Origin: Spirochaetota bacterium
GTDB lineage: Bacteria; Spirochaetota; UBA4802; UBA5368
Length of the DNA: 64,000 nucleotides
Assembly (NCBI GenBank): GCA_035477215.1
Contig: DATIKU010000008.1
Location: forward strand, 1 to 64,000
Reading direction: 5' to 3'
In this document: positions 15,946 through 25,434 of the stretch, piece by piece
How the letters are laid out: every line of letters begins with the position of its first letter
How positions within the stretch are numbered: position 1 is the first letter of the stretch
Notes under the pieces: model-generated
The model's input: only the letters and a program-made list of their open reading frames with translations
Told to the model about the DNA's origin: nothing
Database searches by the model: none
Translations under genes and position numbers: made by a program

Positions 15946-16059
15946 GTCATCACGAGCCCCTGTCTCACCGGGGCGTGGCAATCTCTTTTTCTACCGAGCT
16001 TTATTGATTAACTTCCCGCCTTTTGAGATCGCCCGCGTCGCTGCGCTCCTCGCGATGAC
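15946..16059. repeat. Dispersed palindromic element, full copy
   Basis: 114 bp, same family as 5934-6046 but in the opposite arm order. It starts GTCATCACGAGCCCC with a GGGGCGTGGCAATCTC arm and ends GAGATCGCCCGCGTCGC then GCTCCTCGCGATGAC. No coding potential. Confidence 0.8.
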
Positions 16060-16209
16060 GATTTACCCCCGGGATTTCGTCACACCCCTCGGATCATTCC
16101 ATAATCCCTGTAAATATTGATTGAAATTCCCGGGAGCCTCCTGTAGCATTTGTCGTTTTGATGAATATCACCACCCCATTAAACGGTGCGTTATAAACGA
16201 AATACTCAG

Positions 16210-16258
16210 TTGACATACAAACGGGCATGGTTTTAACGTGGACCGTCGTTTTAACGAC
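16210..16258 (+). promoter_or_regulatory. Candidate promoter and palindrome before nhaD
   Basis: A perfect -35 TTGACA at 16210-16215 is followed 16 nt later by TTTAAC as a weak -10. Just downstream is the palindrome GTCGTT-TT-AACGAC (16245-16258), which could be an operator. By inspection only. Confidence 0.35.
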
Positions 16259-16394
16259 TCGTTACCATATATAGAACCGCTGCCGGAGATTCGTCCCGGC
16301 GTCATCCCGCGTTCGGAATCGGCGGCGCGGGTCCACGGCATCCCCGATGACCCACCGGCGGCACAGAATTATCAAAGGAGAAAGGAGTCATTGC

Positions 16395-17897
16395 ATGAAA
16401 AGAGTCCTCGTTGTTTTTCTCGCTCTCGTGGCGGTGTTGTACCTGGCGCCCGCGGCCGTATCGATCGGCCTGGCGGCGGGGCATGGCGCCGCGGGTGTTG
16501 AAAACCCCGGCGCCCATGCGACTGCCGCCCCGGAGGTGGCCGCCGCGCACGAAAGCAATTTAGGTAAAGATCTCCCGCTCTGGTCGGCCCTGCCCTTTGC
16601 CGGAATCCTGCTTTCCATAGCCCTCTTCCCGCTCGTAGCGCCGCATTTCTGGCACCGTCACTTTCCAAAGATTTCGGCGGCATGGGCTCTTGCGTTCGCC
16701 GTGCCCTTCGTCTTCGTTTACAGGGGCGACGCGATGTACGAGATCCTTCACATCTACATCGCCGACTACATACCCTTCATCATCCTTTTGTGGTCGCTCT
16801 TCGTCATATCGGGGGGCATCTACGTGAAGGGCACGCTCAAGGGAAGCCCGGCCGTCAACGCGCTCATCATCCTGATCGGCACCGCGCTCGCGTCCTGGAT
16901 CGGCACCACCGGCGCGTCGATGCTCCTCATCAGGCCGATCATACGCTCGAACATGTGGAGAAAGCACAAGGCGCATACCATCGTGTTTTTCATCTTTCTG
17001 GTCAGCAACATCGGCGGCACCCTCACACCTCTGGGCGACCCCCCGCTCTTCCTCGGCTTTCTGCAAGGGGTCCCCTTCTTCTGGACCTTCAAGATACTGC
17101 CCGAGATGCTCGTTATTGTGACCATTCTGATGGCGGTCTACTTCGCGATGGATTCTTACTTGTATAAGAAAGAGGACAAATCCGCGATGACCACCGAGAA
17201 AGAGGCCATCAGCATTGAAGGCGGAATAAACTTCCTTTTCCTCGCCGGCGTAATCGGCGGCGTACTGTTCAGCGGCGTCTACCAGGCGAAGCTCGGCCAA
17301 GTTAACATCCTCGGGGTGCACCAGAGCATTGCCAACCTCATCAAGGACTTCATCCTCGTGCTCATGGCATTTCTCTCTCTCTGGATAACGAAAAAAGCGG
17401 TCCGCTCCGCTAACGAGTTCAGCTGGTTCCCGATCAAGGAGGTCGCCTATCTCTTCGCCGGCATATTCATGACGATCATCCCGGCGCTCGCCATCCTCAA
17501 GGCTGGCGAACAGGGCGCGCTCGCATGGCTGACAAAGGCAGTGGAAACTCCCGCTCATTATTTCTGGGCGACCGGCATTCTGTCGAGCTTCCTCGACAAC
17601 GCCCCGACCTACCTTTCCTTCTTTAACAGCCTGCTCGGCAAGTTCTATCCGGGCATGCCGGAGGCGGTCGCCGTTTCGAAACTTGTCGTAGAGCAGGTAC
17701 CCTATCTGGCGGCGGTTTCGTCAGCCGCGGTCTTCATGGGGGCCAACACCTATATCGGAAACGCGCCCAACTTCATGGTCAAGGCGATCGCGGAAGAGTC
17801 GGGAATAGCCATGCCGAGCTTCTTCGGTTACATGTTCAAGTATTCGATTCCGGTACTGATTCCGATTTTCATCTTACTCACACTGCTGTTTTTCTGA
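16395..17897 (+). CDS. NhaD-type sodium:proton antiporter
   Basis: About 500 residues. An N-terminal signal-like segment (MKRVLVVFLALVAVLYLAPAA) and a histidine/alanine-rich linker are followed by about 11 membrane segments. Signature stretches are GTTGASMLLIRP, SNIGGTLTPLGDPPLFLGFLQGV and the late FLDNAPTYL, typical of the ion transporter superfamily members annotated NhaD or CitMHS_2. Expected role: Na+ or Li+ export in exchange for protons, pH and salt homeostasis. ATG at 16395 is chosen because AAAGGAG stands 7 bases upstream. The small conserved gene that follows may be cotranscribed. The substrate is inferred from family. Confidence 0.88.
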   Translation: MKRVLVVFLALVAVLYLAPAAVSIGLAAGHGAAGVENPGAHATAAPEVAAAHESNLGKDLPLWSALPFAGILLSIALFPLVAPHFWHRHFPKISAAWALAFAVPFVFVYRGDAMYEILHIYIADYIPFIILLWSLFVISGGIYVKGTLKGSPAVNALIILIGTALASWIGTTGASMLLIRPIIRSNMWRKHKAHTIVFFIFLVSNIGGTLTPLGDPPLFLGFLQGVPFFWTFKILPEMLVIVTILMAVYFAMDSYLYKKEDKSAMTTEKEAISIEGGINFLFLAGVIGGVLFSGVYQAKLGQVNILGVHQSIANLIKDFILVLMAFLSLWITKKAVRSANEFSWFPIKEVAYLFAGIFMTIIPALAILKAGEQGALAWLTKAVETPAHYFWATGILSSFLDNAPTYLSFFNSLLGKFYPGMPEAVAVSKLVVEQVPYLAAVSSAAVFMGANTYIGNAPNFMVKAIAEESGIAMPSFFGYMFKYSIPVLIPIFILLTLLFF

Positions 17898-17915
17898 CGC
17901 CTTTATTATTCGGCG

Positions 17916-17935
17916 CCGCCGCCCATTCGCGGCGG
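17916..17935. terminator. Hairpin after nhaD, weak terminator
   Basis: CCGCCGC (17916-17922) pairs with GCGGCGG (17929-17935) with a 6-nt loop and no T-tract. It may attenuate rather than end the transcript before the next gene. Confidence 0.3.
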
Positions 17936-17978
17936 TCCCGATAATTCGCAATGATCAATGATGCAAAGGAGAACACTC

Positions 17979-18560
17979 ATGGCAAAACAATACAGCGAGG
18001 TGGTCTTTGAGGGCCATCACGGCATTATTCGCGGGTTTATCGAGGGATTCGTCGCCGGAAGCGGAAAGGAGGCCTCGTTCTTTTTCAGCGACAGGGTCGG
18101 CGTAAAGGCTGAAACGATGTCGGATATTCTGAAGGAATGGATCAGCCTGAGCAACAAGATTCACCATATTGTGATGGAGTCGGACCTCCTCGAAAAGATC
18201 CGAAAGTCCGTCGAGCGGCTCAACGACAGCGAAAGCCTCAACAAAGGTTCCATCAAATCGGTAAAGCCGATAAAAGCGGCGTCGTTCAGGCTCAAGTTCA
18301 TCACCTACGGCAGGAAATACGGCGAGGACATCAAAAAACTCCTCGAAAAACTTCCGGGAGGCCTTTCATTGAAGGATTACTCGCCGGTAGAAAAGGTCGA
18401 CAAGGACGCAAAGGGCGTCGAGCGCTATTCCCCCGTTCACGAATACACCTTTGAGGGAACGGGAGTCATCTCCGGCCCTGTCGATGAGGTGATCGCATTC
18501 CGCAAGGTGCTGGATGACCATCCTCTCGTCGATGTCACCGTGATAGATCTGGAGTTCTGA
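17979..18560 (+). CDS. Conserved protein of unknown function
   Basis: 193 residues, cytoplasmic, no membrane segment. ATG at 17979 follows AAAGGAG. I do not recognise a family. It begins MAKQYSEVVFEGHHGIIRGFIEGF and has a central basic stretch (KSVKPIKAASFRLKFITYGRKYGEDIKKLL) and an acidic C-terminus (VIAFRKVLDDHPLVDVTVIDLEF). The two halves could be related alpha/beta units: each has a strand, a short glycine-rich turn and a helix ending in an effector-like segment. It follows the antiporter by 81 bp and ends at a strong terminator, so it may be a regulator or partner of transport. Function unknown. Confidence 0.7.
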   Translation: MAKQYSEVVFEGHHGIIRGFIEGFVAGSGKEASFFFSDRVGVKAETMSDILKEWISLSNKIHHIVMESDLLEKIRKSVERLNDSESLNKGSIKSVKPIKAASFRLKFITYGRKYGEDIKKLLEKLPGGLSLKDYSPVEKVDKDAKGVERYSPVHEYTFEGTGVISGPVDEVIAFRKVLDDHPLVDVTVIDLEF

Positions 18561-18571
18561 GTGCGCCCCGA

Positions 18572-18602
18572 CCGCCCGCGATCCATCGCGGGCGGCGTTT
18601 TC
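18572..18602 (+). terminator. Rho-independent terminator
   Basis: Perfect 11-bp stem CCGCCCGCGAT (18572-18582) and ATCGCGGGCGG (18585-18595), followed by CGTTTTCCC. It ends the nhaD plus unknown-gene transcript. Confidence 0.75.
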
Positions 18603-18691
18603 CCGCCGCCGGGCTCGGAAGGGCCTTCGCTTTATTTCCCGATACGGTCGCGTTGAATTACTCCGGTGCGGGGGCCGCCCCGGCCGGGTAT

Positions 18692-19305
18692 TCAGGCTTT
18701 CTTCCGCGACAATCTCCGCAGTTCATCTGCGAGCAGCGCCGCCGGACGCGAGAGGGTTTTTCCATGCCGGTATACGAGGAAAATATCGCGCCGTATGGTG
18801 AAGCCCTTGATCTTCAGGATTTTCAGCTTTTCGGAAATCATCACCGCGGGGAGCGCGAGGCGGGAGATAAAACCGACACCGAGACCGGCCGCGACGGCCT
18901 CGCGCACGCCTTCCGAGGCGGTGCATTCCAGCGCAACCGGAAGGTCGGCCGGAGAAACGCCGCGTTATATGAGCGCGGGAAGTACATAGGCGGAAGGGAT
19001 GATGCTGGAAGCAACGACCGTCACCCCCGCCGCGACCGCGTCCGATATCTCCTTTCGAAGCGGCCCGATTTCATCGAAATGCCTCTCGCAGAAAGTCTTG
19101 AATATCCCGCCCTGCGGGGTGAGCGCGAGTACCCTGCTGCTTCGCCGTATGAGTTCGATGCCGGGCGTCTCCTCGAGCGCGGAGACGCGGTTGCTCATGG
19201 CCGCCTGTCCCACCCTGAGCGCGCGCGACGCGAGCGTAAAGCTGCGGTGTTCAACAACGACCAGAATTGGCGGAGCTGTTTGAGGTCGAAATTGAGCTTT
19301 TTCAT
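18692..19305 (-). pseudogene. LysR-type transcriptional regulator, decayed
   Basis: The gene starts MKKLNFDLKQLRQF at 19305, then changes frame and continues VEHRSFTLASRALRVGQAAMSNRVSALEE (the LysR helix-turn-helix). It next runs into an in-frame stop at 18965-18967 directly after SAYVLPALI. Beyond the stop the same frame reads ADLPVALECTASEGVREAV then AGLGVGFISRLAL, the end of a LysR effector domain. Total span is about 205 codons against about 300 in the family, so roughly 90 codons of the effector domain are also missing. One frameshift, one stop and one deletion make this a clear pseudogene. The original target is unknown. Confidence 0.85.
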
Positions 19306-19594
19306 GGCAGTGTATTTCCATCCGTATATGTTCCATGCCGGCATATCAATTTTTGATTATCGAGTCGCGGGCTCTTACAGCGCTTCCTTAATCCCCGCAG
19401 AAAGACCTCAGGATCAGGCACGCTGCATATACATGTCATTGTCCCCCTTTGGGGATATGGGGGGCCGTCTTGCGGGGGATATCTCCGCCACCACACAAAT
19501 TATTCTAAAACGACTTGCGGCAATTCCCCGATCATGATATTAAGGCATCAGACGGCCGCCGGCCGCATCGACCGAACCAACAGGAAGAGCACCC

Positions 19595-20629
19595 ATGAGT
19601 ATTAAGACGAAAGTGGCAGTCGCGGGGATCATTACGACCACCGTACTGCTCTTCGCGTATGTATCGCTTCGCTCGGGGACCATTGAAGGCGAGTACGTTA
19701 AAACCCTGGTGGCGCAGAGCGACCGCATAGCGATCGCATTCGCCGGCTTCGAAAAGGAAAAAGCCCGCGCCGCCCGCAACCTCAACCGGTTCCTGGCGGA
19801 GACCAACCGCGAACACGCAAACGTAGCCCTTCTCGCCGTGGCCGACGACTCGAACAGGGTGCTCGCCGGCGGGAAAAGCGACCGCTACATAGGCGACCGA
19901 AACCTCTTCGACGAAATAACCGGCGCCTTCACCCGTGGAGATTTCGTTCACCGGAAAAGCGCCGGCTACACGGTGCGATACTTCGAGCAGACGAAGTTCT
20001 ATATATTCGTAAAGGAAACACCGTCGGGCAGGCTTCTTATCGCCTTTCCGTATAAACTGCGCGGCAAACTCATGGTGAAGCTTCTCCTCGAGATCGCGCT
20101 CATCGTCATCCTCGCGGTGGTGTTCACCACGGCGCTGTATCTTTATCTTGTGCGGCGCGAGGGGCCCGCTTTCCGGCCCCGGGCGGAGGCCGCGCGGCAC
20201 GCGGCGGATACACCTGCCGGTAAAAGGCCCGAAACGGTCGAAAGCCCCGGCCCTGGCGGTCCCGCGGCCGAGTCCCTGGCCGCCATCTCATCGCGCTATG
20301 CCGATGCGGTCGTATCGCTTTACATTATAAATGAATCGATGTCCTCTCTCGAGAAGCACCTCGAATTTGCCGGCGGTTCGCATTCGCCCATCGGAGCGGC
20401 CGTGGACGCCATCGACGCCACCGACGAAATCGGAGAGGAGCTGAAACTGGACTCGACGCTGGTGCTCAACCGCAGCAGGAAGCTCATCATTCCACTCATG
20501 CATCGTGGCGCCCTTGTGGGCGCCGTAAGCGTTTCGCGCGATAAAGGCTTTTCGGGAGCGGAAACGGCCGACCTGAAAAAACGCTCGATCGATCTGTCCC
20601 GCGCCATCGGGGCCGGGCTCGCGCGCTGA
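19595..20629 (+). CDS. Membrane sensor with periplasmic domain and GAF-like tail
   Basis: 344 residues. A first membrane anchor at residues 7-25 (VAVAGIITTTVLLFAYVSL) precedes a periplasmic domain of about 130 residues containing ADDSNRVLAG, which resembles Cache-type folds. A second membrane helix is near 165-188 (LLLEIALIVILAVVFTTALYLY), then a proline/alanine-rich linker. The C-terminal domain of about 130 residues resembles a GAF domain (LVLNRSRKLIIPLMHRGALVGAVSV). There is no kinase, cyclase or methyl-accepting region, so output must go through a partner. It converges on the sigma-54 activator gene, whose N-terminus is also a GAF domain. Function inferred only from architecture. Confidence 0.6.
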   Translation: MSIKTKVAVAGIITTTVLLFAYVSLRSGTIEGEYVKTLVAQSDRIAIAFAGFEKEKARAARNLNRFLAETNREHANVALLAVADDSNRVLAGGKSDRYIGDRNLFDEITGAFTRGDFVHRKSAGYTVRYFEQTKFYIFVKETPSGRLLIAFPYKLRGKLMVKLLLEIALIVILAVVFTTALYLYLVRREGPAFRPRAEAARHAADTPAGKRPETVESPGPGGPAAESLAAISSRYADAVVSLYIINESMSSLEKHLEFAGGSHSPIGAAVDAIDATDEIGEELKLDSTLVLNRSRKLIIPLMHRGALVGAVSVSRDKGFSGAETADLKKRSIDLSRAIGAGLAR

Positions 20630-20642
20630 ACGATTACGCGCG

Positions 20643-22196
<1,554 letters not shown>

Positions 22197-22377
22197 TTAA
22201 AAAGCCTCCGTCCGGCACTCAATCATCAGCGCTGGCCGGGCACGGAACCAGTATACACCGAATACGATTACCGGACCGTACTCTTTTTCATTGAATGGGC
22301 CCGTATGACCGCAATTTTACATGGACGTAAAATACCAAACGCGACGAGATGAGCCGGATTGTGACGGCCGGCCCGGC

Positions 22378-22490
22378 AACCACGCCCCCTGACCCCGCTC
22401 TTTGATACGAAAGGGCGGGGTAATCCCGGCATCGGAATCATTGCCAAATCCCTCGTCTCTTTTCCGAAGAGATGGGCGGGGTCGGGTCGT
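22378..22490. repeat. Degenerate hairpin element related to the 224-bp array
   Basis: Contains CCCCGCTCTTT...AAAGGGCGGGG (11-bp stem, one G-U) and a second stem around CTCTTTTCCGAAGAG. Motif order and loops resemble a worn copy of the units at 8994-9738. It lies in the 400-bp gap 22197-22596, which otherwise holds only a promoter candidate. Confidence 0.5.
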
Positions 22491-22527
22491 TCGATCTAAA
22501 AATAATTGCGTTCGATAACCGCGATAA

Positions 22528-22536
22528 TGGTATAGT
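22528..22536 (+). promoter_or_regulatory. Extended -10 promoter element for cyclase operon
   Basis: TGGTATAGT, an extended -10 identical to the one before gmd. Transcription would start near 22543, about 54 nt before the proposed cyclase ATG. TTGCGT at 22506-22511 is a poor, distant -35. Confidence 0.45.
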
Positions 22537-22596
22537 AATGAATCCAATTGATCGAAAATAGAGACAGTGGGTTCTCCATCACCCGCGAATTGTACT

Positions 22597-25434
22597 ATGA
22601 ATACCACACTGCCCCTTATCAAGAAAACGATTTACCTCGAAACGGTCGATGGCTCCGGCGCGAAGGATATTCCGTTCGACGCCGACTTCGGCGGCATTGC
22701 GGTTGCGTTGATATTCTCGTCCAAACCGGTGAAGGCAGGCCAGTATAACGCACTCGTACGCCGGCTCGAATCCAGAGGGCTTACGGTCGTCTCGCACCAC
22801 ATTGAGAACACGGACCCGCACGCGCTCGGCCCGGTACGCGCGGCGGTCCGCGATATAAACGCCGCTCTTACCCTGGGCGACTGCCTCGTGGTTTCATTCG
22901 GCGAAAGCCACGCGCTCACGGTGCTGCTGTGCCATCTGCTGAAAACCGGTCTGCCGCTCGAAGACGCAATCCATACCGTAAGGGAAACCCGAAACGATCC
23001 GCTGTTCCTCGACGAAGACCTCTCTTTTCTTCTCGAATTTCAGAAAATGCCGGGGCGAAAAGCGGACTTCCCCGCGGAGTACGAACGTTTTCGCACCGAT
23101 TATTCGATTGAACTGAAACCCCTCGCCCAAGGCCTGCCAAAAATCGAGGGCCTGTCGGGCCCGGCCATCCTCGACGCCATCGCGGTACGCGGCCCGCAGG
23201 CAGACGCCGGCACCAGTCGGCCGGAAACCGGGGACGATGCGCCCTCGAAACCGCTGGTCACCGAGCTGCCGGACCCTTATGAATTTCAGCTCGAACGATT
23301 CATCGATGAAGACCGCGCGGCATACCCGGAAATCTCCGCCGAGTCCACGCTGTACGATGAGGCGTTCATCGTTGAGCAACCCGCCCTTCCGGAGCCTGAA
23401 ACGCTCGCTACGGAAGAACGGATACCGTCCGAAGGCGCGGCCGAAGCCGCACCCCGCGCGGGTGCGCCCGAGACGATACCGGAGATGTCCGCGGAAGCTG
23501 TGTCCGGGGAGGAAACGCTCCCGCGTCCCGGGCGTCGGGCCCGCGCCGGAGCGGGCGGTAAAGCCGTTGCGCAGACGGGCTCGTTCTACGCATCGCTGCG
23601 CTTTAAACTGATATCGATCATCTCGCTGGTCATAACACTCTCCCTGTCAGGGATGATCTTCCTCGCCACCTACTTCTTCAAGGAAGACAACAAGCTCAGG
23701 GTCGAGGAGAACAACCACAAGATCTCCGAGGTCGTCGCGCTCAAGGCCCAGGGTGACATTGAAACGCTTATAAAGCGGGCCGAACTCGTCGCCGGAAAAA
23801 TCGCCGGCGCTCCGGCCGCGGCCGCACTGGCGGGCGAGCCCTACATCATCCACGCCGCAATCGCCCGGCGGGGACAGGGCGGTCCCGCGTTCGTATTCGC
23901 CGGGACCGCGCGCAACACGGCCCTCATGGGCAGGCTGCAACTGACCGCGGAGTCTCTCGAAACGGCGCTGAAGGGAACCGGGGGAAACATCGTCCGATCG
24001 TTCAACGGGGAGACCGTCATTCAGAACGTGTCGCCGCTGGTCAACCTTCCCCTCCTGGCGCTCGGCGTCCCGCTCGAGCGGGACGCCTCCGGCAGGGTGG
24101 GCTCGGTGCTCGCCTGCCTGGTAAGCCCGGAAAACCTCATGAAGGCATTCCAGTCGCGCGGCGGTATAACCACCGTTTTCATGATAAACGAGGCCGGCGA
24201 CGTCATCGCGCACCCGGATACGAGCATCGTCGTCTCCGGCGGCAACTTCATCGAGCTTCCCATCGTGAAGATGATGATGACGAGCAAGATTGACAACGGC
24301 CAGACGCGCTATCGCGATGAGAAAAGGGTATTCCACATCGGCTCGTTCAGGAAGGTATCCACAGGAGGCCTTGGCGTCATCGCCACCGTCGAGGAACGGA
24401 AGGCCTTCGAGGAAGTCTATAATATCCAGCGGCGCAATATCTACATCATGGTGATCGTCCTTACTGTCGTCGTTTTGATAATCTTCTATTTCGGCAACAC
24501 CATCACCACGCCAATCATAGACCTTGTATGGGCGACAAAGAAAATAAAGGAGGGTGACTACCGGGTCGACATCCTGCCAACCACGCGCGACGAGATCGGC
24601 GAGCTCACCGCCTCGTTCATCGAAATGGGCCGGGGCCTGGAGGAGCGCGAGAAGATCAAGTCAGCTTTCGGCAAGTTCGTGAACAAGGATATCGCGGAAG
24701 CCGCCATGCGCGGCTCGCTCGCCCTCGGAGGCGAGCGCAAGACGGTGGCGATACTGTTCACGGATATCCGCTCATTCACCTCCATTTCCGAGAAGCTCCA
24801 GCCGGAGGAGGTGGTAGAGTTCCTTAACCAGTATTTGACGCGCATGGTCGAGTGCGTCAACCTCACCAACGGCGTCGTCGACAAGTTTATCGGCGACGCG
24901 ATCATGGCGGTATGGGGAACGCCCGTTTCAAGGGGCAATGACACCGAGGACGCCATCAATAGCGCGCTTTTGATGCGGAAATCGCTTGTCGAATTCAATA
25001 GCGACCGCGGCAGCCCGGGGAAACCGGTCATCAACATCGGCTGCGGCGTTAACACCGGTCTCGTGCTCGCCGGCCAGATCGGTTCGGACGACCGCATGGA
25101 GTACACCATCATCGGCGACGCGGTGAACCTCGCCTCGCGCATCGAGTCGCTCACCAGGCCCCTCGGCACCGACATCCTGATAAGCGAGGACTCGTACGAG
25201 CTGGTGAAGGGCGTCTTTTCCGTCGTCCCCATGCAGGCCATAAAAGTAAAGGGCAAGGAAAAGCCTCAGCGGATATACGCCGTGATGGGAAGGCTCGACG
25301 ATCCGGGCAGGCCCGCCTCGGTCGAAGAGCTCCGCGCGCATGCCGGAATAATTACGCCGCCCGAAACCGCCGGGCAGGCCCTCGAGGAGTTGCCGGCGGG
25401 GAGCGAATTGAAATATGAGATCGTTGAACACTAA
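22597..25434 (+). CDS. Class III adenylate cyclase with phosphatase-like N-domain
   Basis: About 945 residues from ATG 22597 (a GTG at 22567 is also in frame). Order: a cytoplasmic N-terminal domain (about 15-130) that reads like a dual-specificity phosphatase fold; an acidic/proline linker; a first membrane helix near 340; a periplasmic Cache-like domain; a second helix near 620; HAMP; and a class III cyclase domain (about 715-885). Catalytic residues are present: metal Asp in FTDIRSFTS and KFIGDAIMAVWG, and NxxxR in VNLASR. The substrate-specifying Lys and Thr (KF and EYT) favour ATP, so cAMP is the likely product. It overlaps the next gene by 20 bp. The N-domain lacks the phosphatase Cys and Arg. 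Confidence 0.88.
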   Translation: MNTTLPLIKKTIYLETVDGSGAKDIPFDADFGGIAVALIFSSKPVKAGQYNALVRRLESRGLTVVSHHIENTDPHALGPVRAAVRDINAALTLGDCLVVSFGESHALTVLLCHLLKTGLPLEDAIHTVRETRNDPLFLDEDLSFLLEFQKMPGRKADFPAEYERFRTDYSIELKPLAQGLPKIEGLSGPAILDAIAVRGPQADAGTSRPETGDDAPSKPLVTELPDPYEFQLERFIDEDRAAYPEISAESTLYDEAFIVEQPALPEPETLATEERIPSEGAAEAAPRAGAPETIPEMSAEAVSGEETLPRPGRRARAGAGGKAVAQTGSFYASLRFKLISIISLVITLSLSGMIFLATYFFKEDNKLRVEENNHKISEVVALKAQGDIETLIKRAELVAGKIAGAPAAAALAGEPYIIHAAIARRGQGGPAFVFAGTARNTALMGRLQLTAESLETALKGTGGNIVRSFNGETVIQNVSPLVNLPLLALGVPLERDASGRVGSVLACLVSPENLMKAFQSRGGITTVFMINEAGDVIAHPDTSIVVSGGNFIELPIVKMMMTSKIDNGQTRYRDEKRVFHIGSFRKVSTGGLGVIATVEERKAFEEVYNIQRRNIYIMVIVLTVVVLIIFYFGNTITTPIIDLVWATKKIKEGDYRVDILPTTRDEIGELTASFIEMGRGLEEREKIKSAFGKFVNKDIAEAAMRGSLALGGERKTVAILFTDIRSFTSISEKLQPEEVVEFLNQYLTRMVECVNLTNGVVDKFIGDAIMAVWGTPVSRGNDTEDAINSALLMRKSLVEFNSDRGSPGKPVINIGCGVNTGLVLAGQIGSDDRMEYTIIGDAVNLASRIESLTRPLGTDILISEDSYELVKGVFSVVPMQAIKVKGKEKPQRIYAVMGRLDDPGRPASVEELRAHAGIITPPETAGQALEELPAGSELKYEIVEH

